Source of the DNA: CAYMSO01 sp964393185
GTDB taxonomy: Bacteria > Patescibacteriota > Dojkabacteria > J137
Direction: 5' to 3'
Assembly: GCA_964393185.1 (NCBI GenBank)
Contig: CAYMSO010000005.1
Coordinates: 1 to 64,000 of the forward strand
Length of the DNA stretch: 64,000 nucleotides
A program made the position numbers and the translations under genes. The stretch's first letter is position 1; each line of letters begins with the position of its first letter. Below, in pieces: positions 1-7,784 of this stretch. A model generated the notes under the pieces. The model was given only the letters and a program-made list of their open reading frames with translations, had not been told where the DNA came from and did no database searches.

Positions 1-84
1 TCTTGATAGTTAGTTTTTTGTTCTACCTCTATAAGGTCAGGCTTTACTTCAAAGTCTCAATTGCTTCCTTTGTGATGTATAATT

Positions 85-123
85 AAAAACAGGAGATTCT
101 GCACGTTACTTTAGAATCTCCTG
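85..123 (-). terminator. Rho-independent terminator after the TrmB gene
   Basis: An 11-bp perfect inverted repeat (90-100 with 113-123) has a 12-nt loop. On the minus strand it is followed by a run of five U. It lies about 30 bases past the stop of the minus-strand regulator gene and fits an intrinsic terminator for it. Confidence 0.8.
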
Positions 124-153
124 CTTTCTACAAGCAATTAAAATGCCAGGAGT

Positions 154-924
154 CTACCTTCTACTTTTAGAACTATCCGATTGTGCCTGCTTCCATGCGA
201 GCTCGTAGAGATTCTTCATGGCTTTGGCAATATCTACATCTTCAATAGAAAGGGCGTATGGCCTATCTTTATTAAACGATACAAATACAACTTTATCTTC
301 GTAAATCCAAAAGTCTGTTTCTACTTTACCCTTAACCTGCACTTTTAGTTGAAGATTCTTTTCAGAACCATACTTCTTAATGTATTCATCATCTGCTTCT
401 CTCAAAAGTTCTTTAGATTTAATATTAGTTTGCTTAAAAAATCTATTGAAATATTCATTCATAAATTTTTCAGAAACAACTTGTTCATAATCTTCCGACA
501 AACACTGAATTAACATCTCTTTTGCTTCGAATGTTCTATTGTAAGCCTGTTTAATTCCTTCTGCGCCTTCCAAAAACTCCACCTTTGGCTTTTTCGGATT
601 GGCATTTTGCTTAGCTTTTAGTTCTGCCATATTTTTAGTTATATAAGAAATAGAATTTTTAAGTTCAATCTGTCTTTGCTCTAGCAAAGTTCGAATGAAC
701 TCAGGATCAGCAGCTATATACAATGCTTTACCGTCCTTCATTGTCTGGGTTACTAACCCAATATCAAGTAAATCTTTTATTAAAATGTAAACAGTCGTAC
801 GTGGTAATTTAGACTTTCTAGCAATATTGGTAATGATTGTTTCGCCCCATTCCAGGTTTGCAAGATAAACTTTTAGGTGTTCATCCTTAAGATTGAGTAA
901 TTCGAAAATATTTTGTATATCCAT
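154..924 (-). CDS. TrmB-family transcriptional regulator
   Basis: A 256-residue predicted DNA-binding regulator. Residues 5-72 form a winged helix-turn-helix of the TrmB type, with a recognition-helix region around KLPRTTVYILIKDL. A helical, probably coiled-coil linker follows at about 75-105, then a C-terminal alpha/beta region like the PLD-like effector domain of TrmB-like proteins. In the family, such proteins sense small molecules (often sugars) and repress or activate nearby genes; the ligand here cannot be read from the sequence. The gene stands alone, ends at a good terminator and faces away from the Panacea gene at 1114. An 11-base direct repeat (69-79 and 926-936) flanks it, one copy just upstream of the start codon, which might be an operator. 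Start: ATG at 924, no Shine-Dalgarno. Confidence 0.8.
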   Translation of the reverse strand: MDIQNIFELLNLKDEHLKVYLANLEWGETIITNIARKSKLPRTTVYILIKDLLDIGLVTQTMKDGKALYIAADPEFIRTLLEQRQIELKNSISYITKNMAELKAKQNANPKKPKVEFLEGAEGIKQAYNRTFEAKEMLIQCLSEDYEQVVSEKFMNEYFNRFFKQTNIKSKELLREADDEYIKKYGSEKNLQLKVQVKGKVETDFWIYEDKVVFVSFNKDRPYALSIEDVDIAKAMKNLYELAWKQAQSDSSKSRR

Positions 925-1113
925 ATTTGTGATGTAAAAATTACCATTGCTTTAATTATATCACCCAAAAGCTAGTACGGTAAGGTATTGCAGATATTTA
1001 TTTGACGACAAAAATCACGTCAGCTAAAAATTGCTATTTTGTAAAGATTTCGAAAGGTTCTATAGCATACAATATGTAATGCAATTTACTTAGCAATTTA
1101 ATATAATTTAAGT

Positions 1114-1614
1114 ATGGAAAATAAATTAAAGGATTTAATTTACTACTTGTCATCAAAAATCAGTACGCTTTCCACACAATATCAATCTAAAAAAAAGCTG
1201 GTAAAACTACTGTATTTAATAGATTTTTATTCTTATAGAGACCGCGGAACTGTAATAGGCACAGATGAATACATAGCACAAAAGATGGGACCAGTACCTA
1301 AAGGTTTTTTTACTACAGTTGACGAAATGGTTAGTAAGGAAATCATAGAAGTTAAGCAAGAAACATTAAAGAATAAGAGAGGGGTCCCCTATAGATATGA
1401 TACCTTCAAAATTTTAAAGCCAATGTCTACAAAATTAGATGCTCAAGAATCCGAGTTTGCAGATAAGTTCTTTAACAAGTATAAACTAAAAAACGGTAAA
1501 TACATGGAAGAGCTTACTCATTCACAAGCTCCTTGGAACTCTGTAGACCTAAATGAGCCCATACCTATCGTAACCGCCTATTTACTGCCCGAATTTAAAG
1601 ATCTTCCTAATTAA
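1114..1614 (+). CDS. Panacea (SocA/DUF4065) domain protein, likely antitoxin
   Basis: A 166-residue soluble protein with the hallmarks of the Panacea (DUF4065, SocA-like) domain. Residues 28-45 (KLVKLLYLIDFYSYRDRG) match the first conserved helix. DEYIAQKMGPVPKG at 51-64 matches the central 'GPVP' motif, and LTHSQAPWN at 135-142 matches the conserved 'T-H-x-x-x-P-W' motif near the C-terminus. In toxin-antitoxin systems this domain neutralises very diverse toxins; SocA instead acts as a proteolysis adaptor for SocB. The next gene starts only 7 bases after this stop, which fits a two-gene module. The family assignment is firm; the antitoxin role is inferred from family and spacing. Confidence 0.8.
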   Translation: MENKLKDLIYYLSSKISTLSTQYQSKKKLVKLLYLIDFYSYRDRGTVIGTDEYIAQKMGPVPKGFFTTVDEMVSKEIIEVKQETLKNKRGVPYRYDTFKILKPMSTKLDAQESEFADKFFNKYKLKNGKYMEELTHSQAPWNSVDLNEPIPIVTAYLLPEFKDLPN

Positions 1615-1621
1615 TAAAGAT

Positions 1622-2140
1622 ATGGAATTTAGTCTTAAAGGAAGAAACTTTAATGTAGTTTTTCATAAATCTTTTGCTAAAAGATGGAATAGGCTGATTT
1701 CTAAGAACTTTTCGCTAGGCCTATTATATAAAAATGAATATACTAATGAGTGGGTTCTGGATAATATAGAATCACGATTAAGATATCTCATTAATATTAT
1801 CTTCAATGCAATTTATGTAGAAAAAGGATTAAAGCAAGCACTCATAGCTAGCAATTTTTTGGAGACTAAGGAAAAGCATTCGGATAGCGTAGTTCAAATT
1901 ATAATTATTAATCTCGAAAAAGCTAATAAGTTTTTAAGTAAACAAGATGGTCATTCTTCTAAGCTCCAAGGTGAAAAATGGCCGAGAATAATTCTAGGTG
2001 CATGCAAATACGCTGATTTTATAGTATTTGTAGACATCAAAGGGCATGATGATCCTACCTACAACTCTCAATATGTAAAACTAATGACATCTGCAAGAAA
2101 GATTTGCAAAGACTATTTTGATAATGCGCATAGGGATTAG
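1622..2140 (+). CDS. Unknown protein paired with the Panacea gene (candidate toxin)
   Basis: A 172-residue soluble protein that I do not recognise. It begins 7 bases after the Panacea-domain stop codon on the same strand, so the two are probably co-transcribed. It has no signal peptide or membrane segment. It is rich in Lys, Asn and Ile, with a mostly helical middle (residues 50-110) and a C-terminal part holding WPRIILGACKYADFIVFVDI and several Asp, His and Tyr residues (HDDPTYNSQY). No known toxin active site is evident to me. In Panacea modules the partner is usually a toxin, so a toxic role is a reasonable hypothesis only. Its stop codon directly abuts the convergent gene that ends at 2141. 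Confidence 0.5.
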   Translation: MEFSLKGRNFNVVFHKSFAKRWNRLISKNFSLGLLYKNEYTNEWVLDNIESRLRYLINIIFNAIYVEKGLKQALIASNFLETKEKHSDSVVQIIIINLEKANKFLSKQDGHSSKLQGEKWPRIILGACKYADFIVFVDIKGHDDPTYNSQYVKLMTSARKICKDYFDNAHRD

Positions 2141-3337
2141 CTATTCTAAATACTTAAGACACATATTCAAGGATTCTTTCGCATGTTTATTACATTCAGT
2201 TTCAATATCGCTATCGGTAAATCCATAAGAAGATTTTAGATAACTAAGTGAATACTTAAAACATATATTAATATTTTCTTGTTTACTGAATGTTTTACAG
2301 AATGGAAAGGCGAATTGAGCATCCCATGTATTATCTACCAATGCGTATACAACACCTTCTATGCAAGGTCGTTCAAATCCTACGCTATTTGTTTCGCATA
2401 CATCTAATGCATATTCAATTGAGCCATTCCTCACATAGTTACTTACATCTCTGCCTAGACTTACAAAGCATGCCTCTACATCATCAGCTTTCTTACATTC
2501 CGCTACTATTTCTTCAATCGTTAATCCCTGTTCTTTCATAATGCTTGTCTGCATTAAATAACACTCGTGTACAAAAATATTACTCAATTTTGAGCAAGGA
2601 TAATGTGGTTCACCTGGTTTTAAATCTCTTTTAGATTTATCAAATGCAGTAATATTTTCCATAAAGACTCCTCCAAAACAAGATGTTTGTTCAAAACCTG
2701 GGTTCAGTAGTAAACATCCACTTAACGAAAGCTCTAAATCATAATCTGTAGAATACATAATTGCATGTCCAACTCCGTGCAAACATTGAAAAATAACTGA
2801 TTGATCTGAGTTTTCAAACTTATCTTCGCTACAAATACCAGGTATTTTTTCCTGCATTGTTTCGTAGTCTAGATGTCGTAAGTTGCCATCTTCGAGTTCG
2901 TCTTTAAAAAATAATCTCTCCATTACACCGTGGTAACACCCTGAGTGGCAAGTAAAATCGCAAGCTTCAAAAGCATCTCCCACATTATTATTGTATACAT
3001 CCAAAGTATATCGACCAATTGCATGAGAGATTGGATGACACTGATCCTCAATAAAACTATTTTCCGAACGTGCATTCTCCAAAGCATTCAACATTTCTTG
3101 TATTGATTTTCTATCTGAATATGCTTGTATAAATTCATCTAAGCACTCAACCTTATTTTGAGAATTCAGATCTAAACAGTAAGAAATGTTGCTAAACTCA
3201 GATACCTCAAGATTGTACTTGGTTGTTTTTTCTACTGGTCGGAAGAAGATAAAAGCTGAGAATGAAAAACCCACGATGGACAGGAGTGATAGGCAGAGTA
3301 CAATCAGTTTAAAATTCTTTTCGATAATTTCACTCAT
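2141..3337 (-). CDS. Membrane-anchored Cys/His-rich repeat protein, unknown function
   Basis: A 398-residue protein with one N-terminal membrane segment (about residues 10-32) and a long exported domain. That domain carries about 20 cysteines and several conserved-looking histidines in repeated units of roughly 45-60 residues: CHPISHAIG (100-108), CHSGCYHGVME (130-140), CLHGVGHAI (185-193), CFGGVFMEN (220-228), HYPC and HEC (245-259). Later units keep the cysteine pairs (281/290, 314/325, 347/359, 382/393) but lose the histidines. I infer a helical repeat fold, similar in rhythm to Sel1 or TPR repeats, held by disulfides. The His-rich N-terminal half may bind metal or haem. Function unknown. 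It converges on the Panacea pair with no gap. Confidence 0.6.
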   Translation of the reverse strand: MSEIIEKNFKLIVLCLSLLSIVGFSFSAFIFFRPVEKTTKYNLEVSEFSNISYCLDLNSQNKVECLDEFIQAYSDRKSIQEMLNALENARSENSFIEDQCHPISHAIGRYTLDVYNNNVGDAFEACDFTCHSGCYHGVMERLFFKDELEDGNLRHLDYETMQEKIPGICSEDKFENSDQSVIFQCLHGVGHAIMYSTDYDLELSLSGCLLLNPGFEQTSCFGGVFMENITAFDKSKRDLKPGEPHYPCSKLSNIFVHECYLMQTSIMKEQGLTIEEIVAECKKADDVEACFVSLGRDVSNYVRNGSIEYALDVCETNSVGFERPCIEGVVYALVDNTWDAQFAFPFCKTFSKQENINICFKYSLSYLKSSYGFTDSDIETECNKHAKESLNMCLKYLE

Positions 3338-3416
3338 TATGCGGCTTCAACAAATTTTGCTTAGTTTTGTTATTATTAAGATGAATTTAATAATTATTAT
3401 CATGTCTTAAATCAAA

Positions 3417-4073
3417 ATGAAAGTATTTTTAACGACCTTACTATTTATAGTTACCTTACCCTTAATAGGCTTTGTGCTTTTTGGAATAATACCGAGTTCG
3501 AATTTAGAGGATTGTACCTATAGAGGTCCTTTAGTAGATAAAGATTTTAGGTGTAAGTCGTTAGCAAAGGTAGGAGTAGAGCAAGAAATTGTAGATGAGG
3601 TTTCAATAAATCAAAACGAATACAGCAGTCAGGATATTTCATTTTTTTATCCACTGGACTGGACTTTAAAGGATGAGAACAATGTAATTAGATTGCTGGC
3701 TCCAGAATTAAGTACTAAGTCCGAGATAAAAGATAACATAGTAATTAGTATTGTTTCTGAGAATCAGTTTAAAGAAGTTTCTTTAGAGAAATGCAATGAT
3801 TTGGCAAACAAAATTGCCGAACAACTCAAGGCGAGTTTTACAGAATTCAATTTTACTGGCACAACTCTTGCCAACATCAAAGATAATCCCACTTGTATAA
3901 TCGAATTTGTAGGAAAAGCCGGCGAAGTTGAATTTCATCAAATTCAGTATTATATAGTAAATAAAGATAATAACTCCAAAGCATATATTTTTGTTTTAAA
4001 CACCTTGCCTGAAAGATTAACTATAGATGTTTTTCAAGAAATCGTTAATAGTTTAGAAATAAAACAATTATAA
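3417..4073 (+). CDS. Membrane-anchored PsbP-like exported protein
   Basis: A 218-residue protein with an N-terminal hydrophobic anchor (about residues 3-26) and an exported alpha/beta domain. The stretch SQDISFFYPLDWTLKDENNV followed by alternating strands resembles PsbP/MOG1-like domains, which are common as exported proteins of unknown role in bacteria. Two cysteines lie in the juxtamembrane part (DCTYRG and FRCK), and two more in the domain may pair. It is divergent from the Cys/His-rich gene at 2141, with an 80-base spacer. The fold call is tentative; the membrane anchor is clear. Confidence 0.5.
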   Translation: MKVFLTTLLFIVTLPLIGFVLFGIIPSSNLEDCTYRGPLVDKDFRCKSLAKVGVEQEIVDEVSINQNEYSSQDISFFYPLDWTLKDENNVIRLLAPELSTKSEIKDNIVISIVSENQFKEVSLEKCNDLANKIAEQLKASFTEFNFTGTTLANIKDNPTCIIEFVGKAGEVEFHQIQYYIVNKDNNSKAYIFVLNTLPERLTIDVFQEIVNSLEIKQL

Positions 4074-4090
4074 TTCTTACATTTGACAAA

Positions 4091-4143
4091 AGATTAGCTC
4101 AGCTGGCTAGAGTCCCGATTTATCAGGATTTGCACCGAAAGGA
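4091..4143 (+). pseudogene. tRNA-Val remnant interrupted by a palindromic segment
   Basis: The D-arm (TTAGCTCAGCTGGCTAGAG) and the 3' side of the anticodon stem (CACCGAAAGG) match the intact tRNA-Val(TAC) at 4245. The 5' half of the anticodon arm is replaced by about 20 bases containing the hairpin-forming TCCCGATTTATCAGGA. The acceptor and T arms are missing. It cannot fold as a tRNA. Confidence 0.75.
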
Positions 4144-4244
4144 TGATTCATTTATCTTATCTATCACACATTCCAAAAAAGACTTTTATTTTACCTATAT
4201 ACTTGCTAAAATCATTCAGCACATTTGTAATTCATTGTTTCTAA

Positions 4245-4321
4245 GAGCGCTTAGCTCAGCTGGCTAGAGCATTTCGTTTACACCGAAAGGGTCGGGGGTT
4301 CGAATCCCTCAGCGCTCACCA
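4245..4321 (+). tRNA. tRNA-Val(TAC)
   Basis: A complete cloverleaf. The acceptor stem 4245-4251 pairs with 4311-4317. The anticodon loop TTTACAC sits between TTTCG and CGAAA, giving anticodon TAC (valine). The T arm carries GGTTCGAAT. Discriminator A is at 4318 and CCA is encoded at 4319-4321. Damaged relatives lie on both sides (4091 and 4560), so this copy seems to be the functional one of a local duplication. Confidence 0.95.
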
Positions 4322-4559
4322 TTCTTTCTTTGTCTAAAACTTTTTCTATGTTAAATTAATTCATTAAGCTTCATTACTGTTATTTGATAATCTATCTTCA
4401 GCAATCCGAAGGGAAAGATTTATCAAAAAACAGAAGTTCCGAAAATTAATACAAACTTTGGTCGCTCAGTACAGCATTGATCAAAAAATACTTTAACTTT
4501 ATATTCATAATTGTTAAAATCTTTGAGCACATTAGCAATAAGATAAGGAAGGCAGGCTA

Positions 4560-4635
4560 GATCATTTCGTTTACACTGAAAGGGTCGGGGGTTCTCTACC
4601 TGTCGGTAGACAGGGAATCCCTCAGCGCTCACCAT
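4560..4635 (+). pseudogene. tRNA-Val(TAC) duplicate with a 20-nt hairpin inserted in the T loop
   Basis: From GGCTAGA to the CCATTCTTT tail this copy matches tRNA-Val(TAC) at 4245 almost base for base. A 20-base segment containing CCTGTCGGTAGACAGG (a perfect 6-bp hairpin with a GGTA loop) is inserted between GGGTTC and GAATCCC of the T loop. The 5' acceptor strand and D arm are also degraded. The upstream flank (AAAATC..GAGCACATT) resembles the flank of the intact gene, so the duplication unit was longer than the tRNA. Confidence 0.8.
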
Positions 4636-4656
4636 TCTTTAAATAAATTCAATTTT

Positions 4657-4732
4657 GCCGAGGTAGCTCAGCTGGTAGAGCATGCGCCTGAAGAGCGCAG
4701 TGTCGGCGGTTCGAGCCCGCCCCTCGGCACCA
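4657..4732 (+). tRNA. tRNA-Phe(GAA)
   Basis: A complete cloverleaf. The acceptor stem 4657-4663 pairs with 4722-4728. The anticodon arm TGCGC-CTGAAGA-GCGCA gives anticodon GAA (phenylalanine). Discriminator A is at 4729 and CCA is encoded at 4730-4732. The stop codon of the convergent gene begins on the next base (4733). Confidence 0.96.
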
Positions 4733-5299
4733 TTAATTATCTACCAAACCCCAAACAACTAAACCTTCATTTTTCTTAGCAACTTTTTTTATAAACTTTA
4801 TTAATTTATCCTCTGATTCTAGTTTTAATAACTCTCTATAATTTAGAGAAACAGCAGAGTATTCACTAAGCTCATCATGCTTCTTTTCAACTGTTATCAA
4901 ATCACTATGGTCAAAACGACTAAAAAGCTCATTTAGAAAATTTGCGAAATACTCATTTGTATGGTGAATTATAAAGTCAGTATCGATATTCTCAACCAAT
5001 TTCGAATGGTTTATTTTAATTTCCTCAATCAGATGGTGCATTGCATACAAAAACACACTAGACTGCCTATAGGCCCAACTTTGCTGATCTTTCCGTTCAA
5101 TTTCTTCAATACTCCATTTATTTTCTGGTGTAAAATCTGCAATAAATGTCTGTTTACTTTTATTGTATTGAAGTCTTAGGTCAGTATTACCCACTTCAAT
5201 TTTTAGACCATCTTCTTGATCTGAGATTTTTAACAGGTGATTAATAGGCACCCATTCTCTAGTTCTAATTCTGTTAATAACAATTTCGTCATCTTGCAT
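4733..5299 (-). CDS. Hypothetical protein, 188 aa
   Basis: I do not recognise this protein. It has no signal peptide or membrane helix. The N-terminal 70 residues look beta-rich (GLKIEVGNTDLRLQYNKSKQTFIADF), the middle is helical, and the C-terminal part is Lys/Glu-rich and ends KNEGLVVWGLVDN. Its stop codon is immediately next to the encoded CCA of tRNA-Phe on the opposite strand, with no room for a separate terminator between them. It lies 11 bases downstream of the surface-protein gene at 5311 on the same strand and is probably co-transcribed with it. Confidence 0.55.
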   Translation of the reverse strand: MQDDEIVINRIRTREWVPINHLLKISDQEDGLKIEVGNTDLRLQYNKSKQTFIADFTPENKWSIEEIERKDQQSWAYRQSSVFLYAMHHLIEEIKINHSKLVENIDTDFIIHHTNEYFANFLNELFSRFDHSDLITVEKKHDELSEYSAVSLNYRELLKLESEDKLIKFIKKVAKKNEGLVVWGLVDN

Positions 5300-5310
5300 A
5301 TACTATTTGA

Positions 5311-5904
5311 TCAAAAATTATATTCTTTTGAAAAGTTTAAAGTTACATTGTCAGAATATTGATTACCGTCTTTTCCCTTGCAAGTAATCGCAAACGATTG
5401 ATCACCGGTTAAATTGCATACCGAAAAACCCTGCCTTTTTGTAGGACTATATATTTCAGAAAAGGCTTGGTCCAAATCATAACCCCCAGGATTATTATCA
5501 TTACTATGAACAACAACACATGTATTTTCTACTAAATCCTTTCCGCTCCAGCTTATATAAAAATTATCGCATTGTTTTAATTGGGTAGAATTTGATTCCT
5601 CCCCAGTAGCACTAATCTCTACCGAAGGTGCATACCCAATTGACTCGTTAATATCATCAGTATCTGGATTCGATCCTTCATTTGACTCAGTATCGTCAGT
5701 TTCACTTAAATCGTCTTTGTTTGTATTAGACTCTTCATTGGTCTGTAAGTTAGATAGTTTATTTTCTAATAGTTTTACTTCTTCTGCAGTTGCATAATTT
5801 TCAAATTTGCTAGAGATTATGTAATAAACAATACCGATACCAATCAATTGAAGTACGAGTACTAGAATTATTAACCCGCAAAAAAGCTTTTTAGAAATGA
5901 CCAT
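5311..5904 (-). CDS. Membrane-anchored surface protein with acidic linker and Ig-like domain
   Basis: A 197-residue protein. It has an N-terminal membrane anchor (residues 5-30), a short coiled-coil-like helix (YATAEEVKLLENKLSNLQ), a low-complexity linker rich in Asp, Glu, Asn, Ser and Thr (about residues 55-90), and a compact beta domain with four cysteines (QCDNFYISWSGKD, NTCVV, SVCNLTG, ITCKGKDG). The W-S-G and paired-Cys pattern resembles small Ig-like domains of patescibacterial surface proteins. It probably sits on the cell envelope with the domain outside. Ligand and function unknown. Confidence 0.55.
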   Translation of the reverse strand: MVISKKLFCGLIILVLVLQLIGIGIVYYIISSKFENYATAEEVKLLENKLSNLQTNEESNTNKDDLSETDDTESNEGSNPDTDDINESIGYAPSVEISATGEESNSTQLKQCDNFYISWSGKDLVENTCVVVHSNDNNPGGYDLDQAFSEIYSPTKRQGFSVCNLTGDQSFAITCKGKDGNQYSDNVTLNFSKEYNF

Positions 5905-6049
5905 TTCATTTTGTATAAATTATTAAGTATAAACTAAAACTTACCACCAAATCTATTGCATTTCAATTAACATTAAATAAGACATGTGATGAGAATCAAT
6001 TTCTTTGAAATTTAAACACAGAAATTGAATTTAATATTATTCAGCATGG

Positions 6050-6055
6050 TATAAT
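6050..6055 (+). promoter_or_regulatory. -10 element of a leaderless-type promoter
   Basis: A perfect TATAAT ends 5 bases before the ATG at 6061. Transcription would start at or next to the start codon, so the mRNA would have no 5' leader. Confidence 0.55.
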
Positions 6056-6060
6056 TATGC

Positions 6061-6249
6061 ATGCATAACTGGAATACAGACATACCAAAATTTAAAACTA
6101 AACAAAGGCAAAAAATCTGGGAACTTGAACAAAAAATTAACTACGGCATAATAAAATCAAAACTTTCTCGTACTGATCTTAAAAAATATCTTTCACAACT
6201 TACGATAGATAAGGACAAAAGGAAATTTATCGAATTCATACTCAAATGA
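6061..6249 (+). CDS. Small hypothetical protein, 62 aa
   Basis: A small basic protein with WNTDIPKFK near the start, then IWELEQKINYG and LKKYLSQLTIDKDKRKFIEFIL. It is helical and soluble. I think it is real because a perfect TATAAT lies 5 bases upstream of the ATG and the composition is protein-like with no repeats. It stands alone on the plus strand and ends in TGA. Function unknown. Confidence 0.5.
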   Translation: MHNWNTDIPKFKTKQRQKIWELEQKINYGIIKSKLSRTDLKKYLSQLTIDKDKRKFIEFILK

Positions 6250-6464
6250 AAGAGCTACCAACTAGCCAATAGGTAAAAATTGGCATAAATACTTTCTAGA
6301 CAGAGCCACAGATTTGAAGACCTCAATACTTATTTAACAGCTTTAACAGCAATGTTGATACCACTGTTGCTTACTACTGATCCCATATAACTACCTTTTC
6401 TTTAATCTTTCACGCTATAATATCTTCTAGATAAAATTCCAGTAATAACTATTAAAACCAATCA

Positions 6465-7751
6465 ATGAGCTCAATAAGAATTTATGGAGGTTACCCACTC
6501 AAAGGAGAAGTTACTGCCATGCCTAACAAAAATTCTATTCTAAAACTTATTCCTGCTGCCGTTCTAGCCGATGGGCCAGTGGTACTTCACAATGTTCCTA
6601 AAAGTACTTCGGTAAGAATAATGCTACAGGTATTTAAACAACTTGGGGGCAAGGTTACTTATCTTAAAGGAAACACAGTAAAGCTAAGTTCCGCTTCGAT
6701 GAGTACATCTGCAATAAACGAAGACCTGGCTCAAAAAGAAAGAGCTACTTTTGTATTCTTAGGACCATTACTCGCTAGATTTGGTTCAGCATCAATAAAA
6801 GATGGCGGAGGGTGTAAACTAGGAAATAGGCCTTTAGATGCTATGTTTCAAGGCTTACAGGGTCTCGGCGTAGAAGTAGACAAAAAAGATGGTTACAAAC
6901 TACACGCTCAAAAAAGCGGTCTAAAAGGCGATAACATTTGGTTACTGGAAGCATCAGTTACAGGTACCGAAAATTTAGTTCTTGCAGCTGTAAAAGCAAA
7001 AGGAACAACAGTAATTTATAATGCTGCCTGCGAACCTCACACCCAAGATTTATGCAACTTCTTGGTATCCATTGGAGCTAAAATCCAGGGTATTGGAACC
7101 AATAAACTTACTATTGAGGGAGTAGAGCACCTCGAGGGGGGAGAATGGACTGTGATTTCGGATCATATCGATATAGGAGGATTAATAGTAGCTGCAGCAG
7201 TTACTAACGGAGAAATTTTAATCAAAAAAGCGATTCCAAGCCACATGACACAAGTGATTAACAACTTTAGAAAACTTAACCTGAAGGTAGAAAGACAAGG
7301 TGAAGATATTTTCGTACCTGCCAATCAGAAATTAAAAGCACATCCTAATTTTAAAGGCGACATGGACAAAATTAAAGATGAAGTATGGCCAGGATTTCCT
7401 GTAGATCTAATTCCTCAAGCTTTAATTCTTGCTTTAAAAGCCGAGGGCAACATAAGAGTTTATTCGAATATGTACGAAGTTCAGTTGATTGAATTATTTG
7501 CAGAATTATTCAAAATGAATTCCAAAATGGTTCTAACTAATCCAAACCAGATAATAACTTTTGGACCAACCATGTTTAAAGGAACTAAAGTCAACGCTTC
7601 TACTATTCTACAATGTACACATGCGTTAGTACTTGCAGGATTAGCAGCAAATGGAGTAACGGTGGTAGAAAATGCAGATATAATTTATAGAAGATTCCCA
7701 GAACTTATAGAAACATTTAGAAGTCTTGGAGCAAGATTAGAGAAATTTTAA
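6465..7751 (+). CDS. murA: UDP-N-acetylglucosamine 1-carboxyvinyltransferase (MurA)
   Basis: The first committed step of peptidoglycan synthesis: transfer of enolpyruvate from PEP to UDP-GlcNAc in the cytoplasm. At 428 residues the length is normal. Key MurA residues are visible: Lys22-Asn23 (NKNSILK), the PEP-binding Cys117 in GGGCKLGNRP with Arg122, an Asp in WPGFPVDLIPQ, and the C-terminal RRFPELIETFRSLGA. The active-site Cys (not the Asp variant) predicts fosfomycin sensitivity by family knowledge. The sequence is divergent from model MurA (NKNSILK instead of AKNAALP). Several same-strand genes follow, including murB at 9727. Start ATG 6465, no Shine-Dalgarno; a TATAAT lies about 45 bases upstream. 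Confidence 0.9.
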   Translation: MSSIRIYGGYPLKGEVTAMPNKNSILKLIPAAVLADGPVVLHNVPKSTSVRIMLQVFKQLGGKVTYLKGNTVKLSSASMSTSAINEDLAQKERATFVFLGPLLARFGSASIKDGGGCKLGNRPLDAMFQGLQGLGVEVDKKDGYKLHAQKSGLKGDNIWLLEASVTGTENLVLAAVKAKGTTVIYNAACEPHTQDLCNFLVSIGAKIQGIGTNKLTIEGVEHLEGGEWTVISDHIDIGGLIVAAAVTNGEILIKKAIPSHMTQVINNFRKLNLKVERQGEDIFVPANQKLKAHPNFKGDMDKIKDEVWPGFPVDLIPQALILALKAEGNIRVYSNMYEVQLIELFAELFKMNSKMVLTNPNQIITFGPTMFKGTKVNASTILQCTHALVLAGLAANGVTVVENADIIYRRFPELIETFRSLGARLEKF

Positions 7752-7784
7752 TTCGGCATTGCATTAATAGGTGTAATAGAACAT

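Noticed and set aside
6250..6464. Short minus-strand ORF in the spacer before murA (MGSVVSNSGIN...)
   Set aside because: Only 17 codons from ATG to stop, with upstream in-frame stops; no promoter or conserved feature seen.
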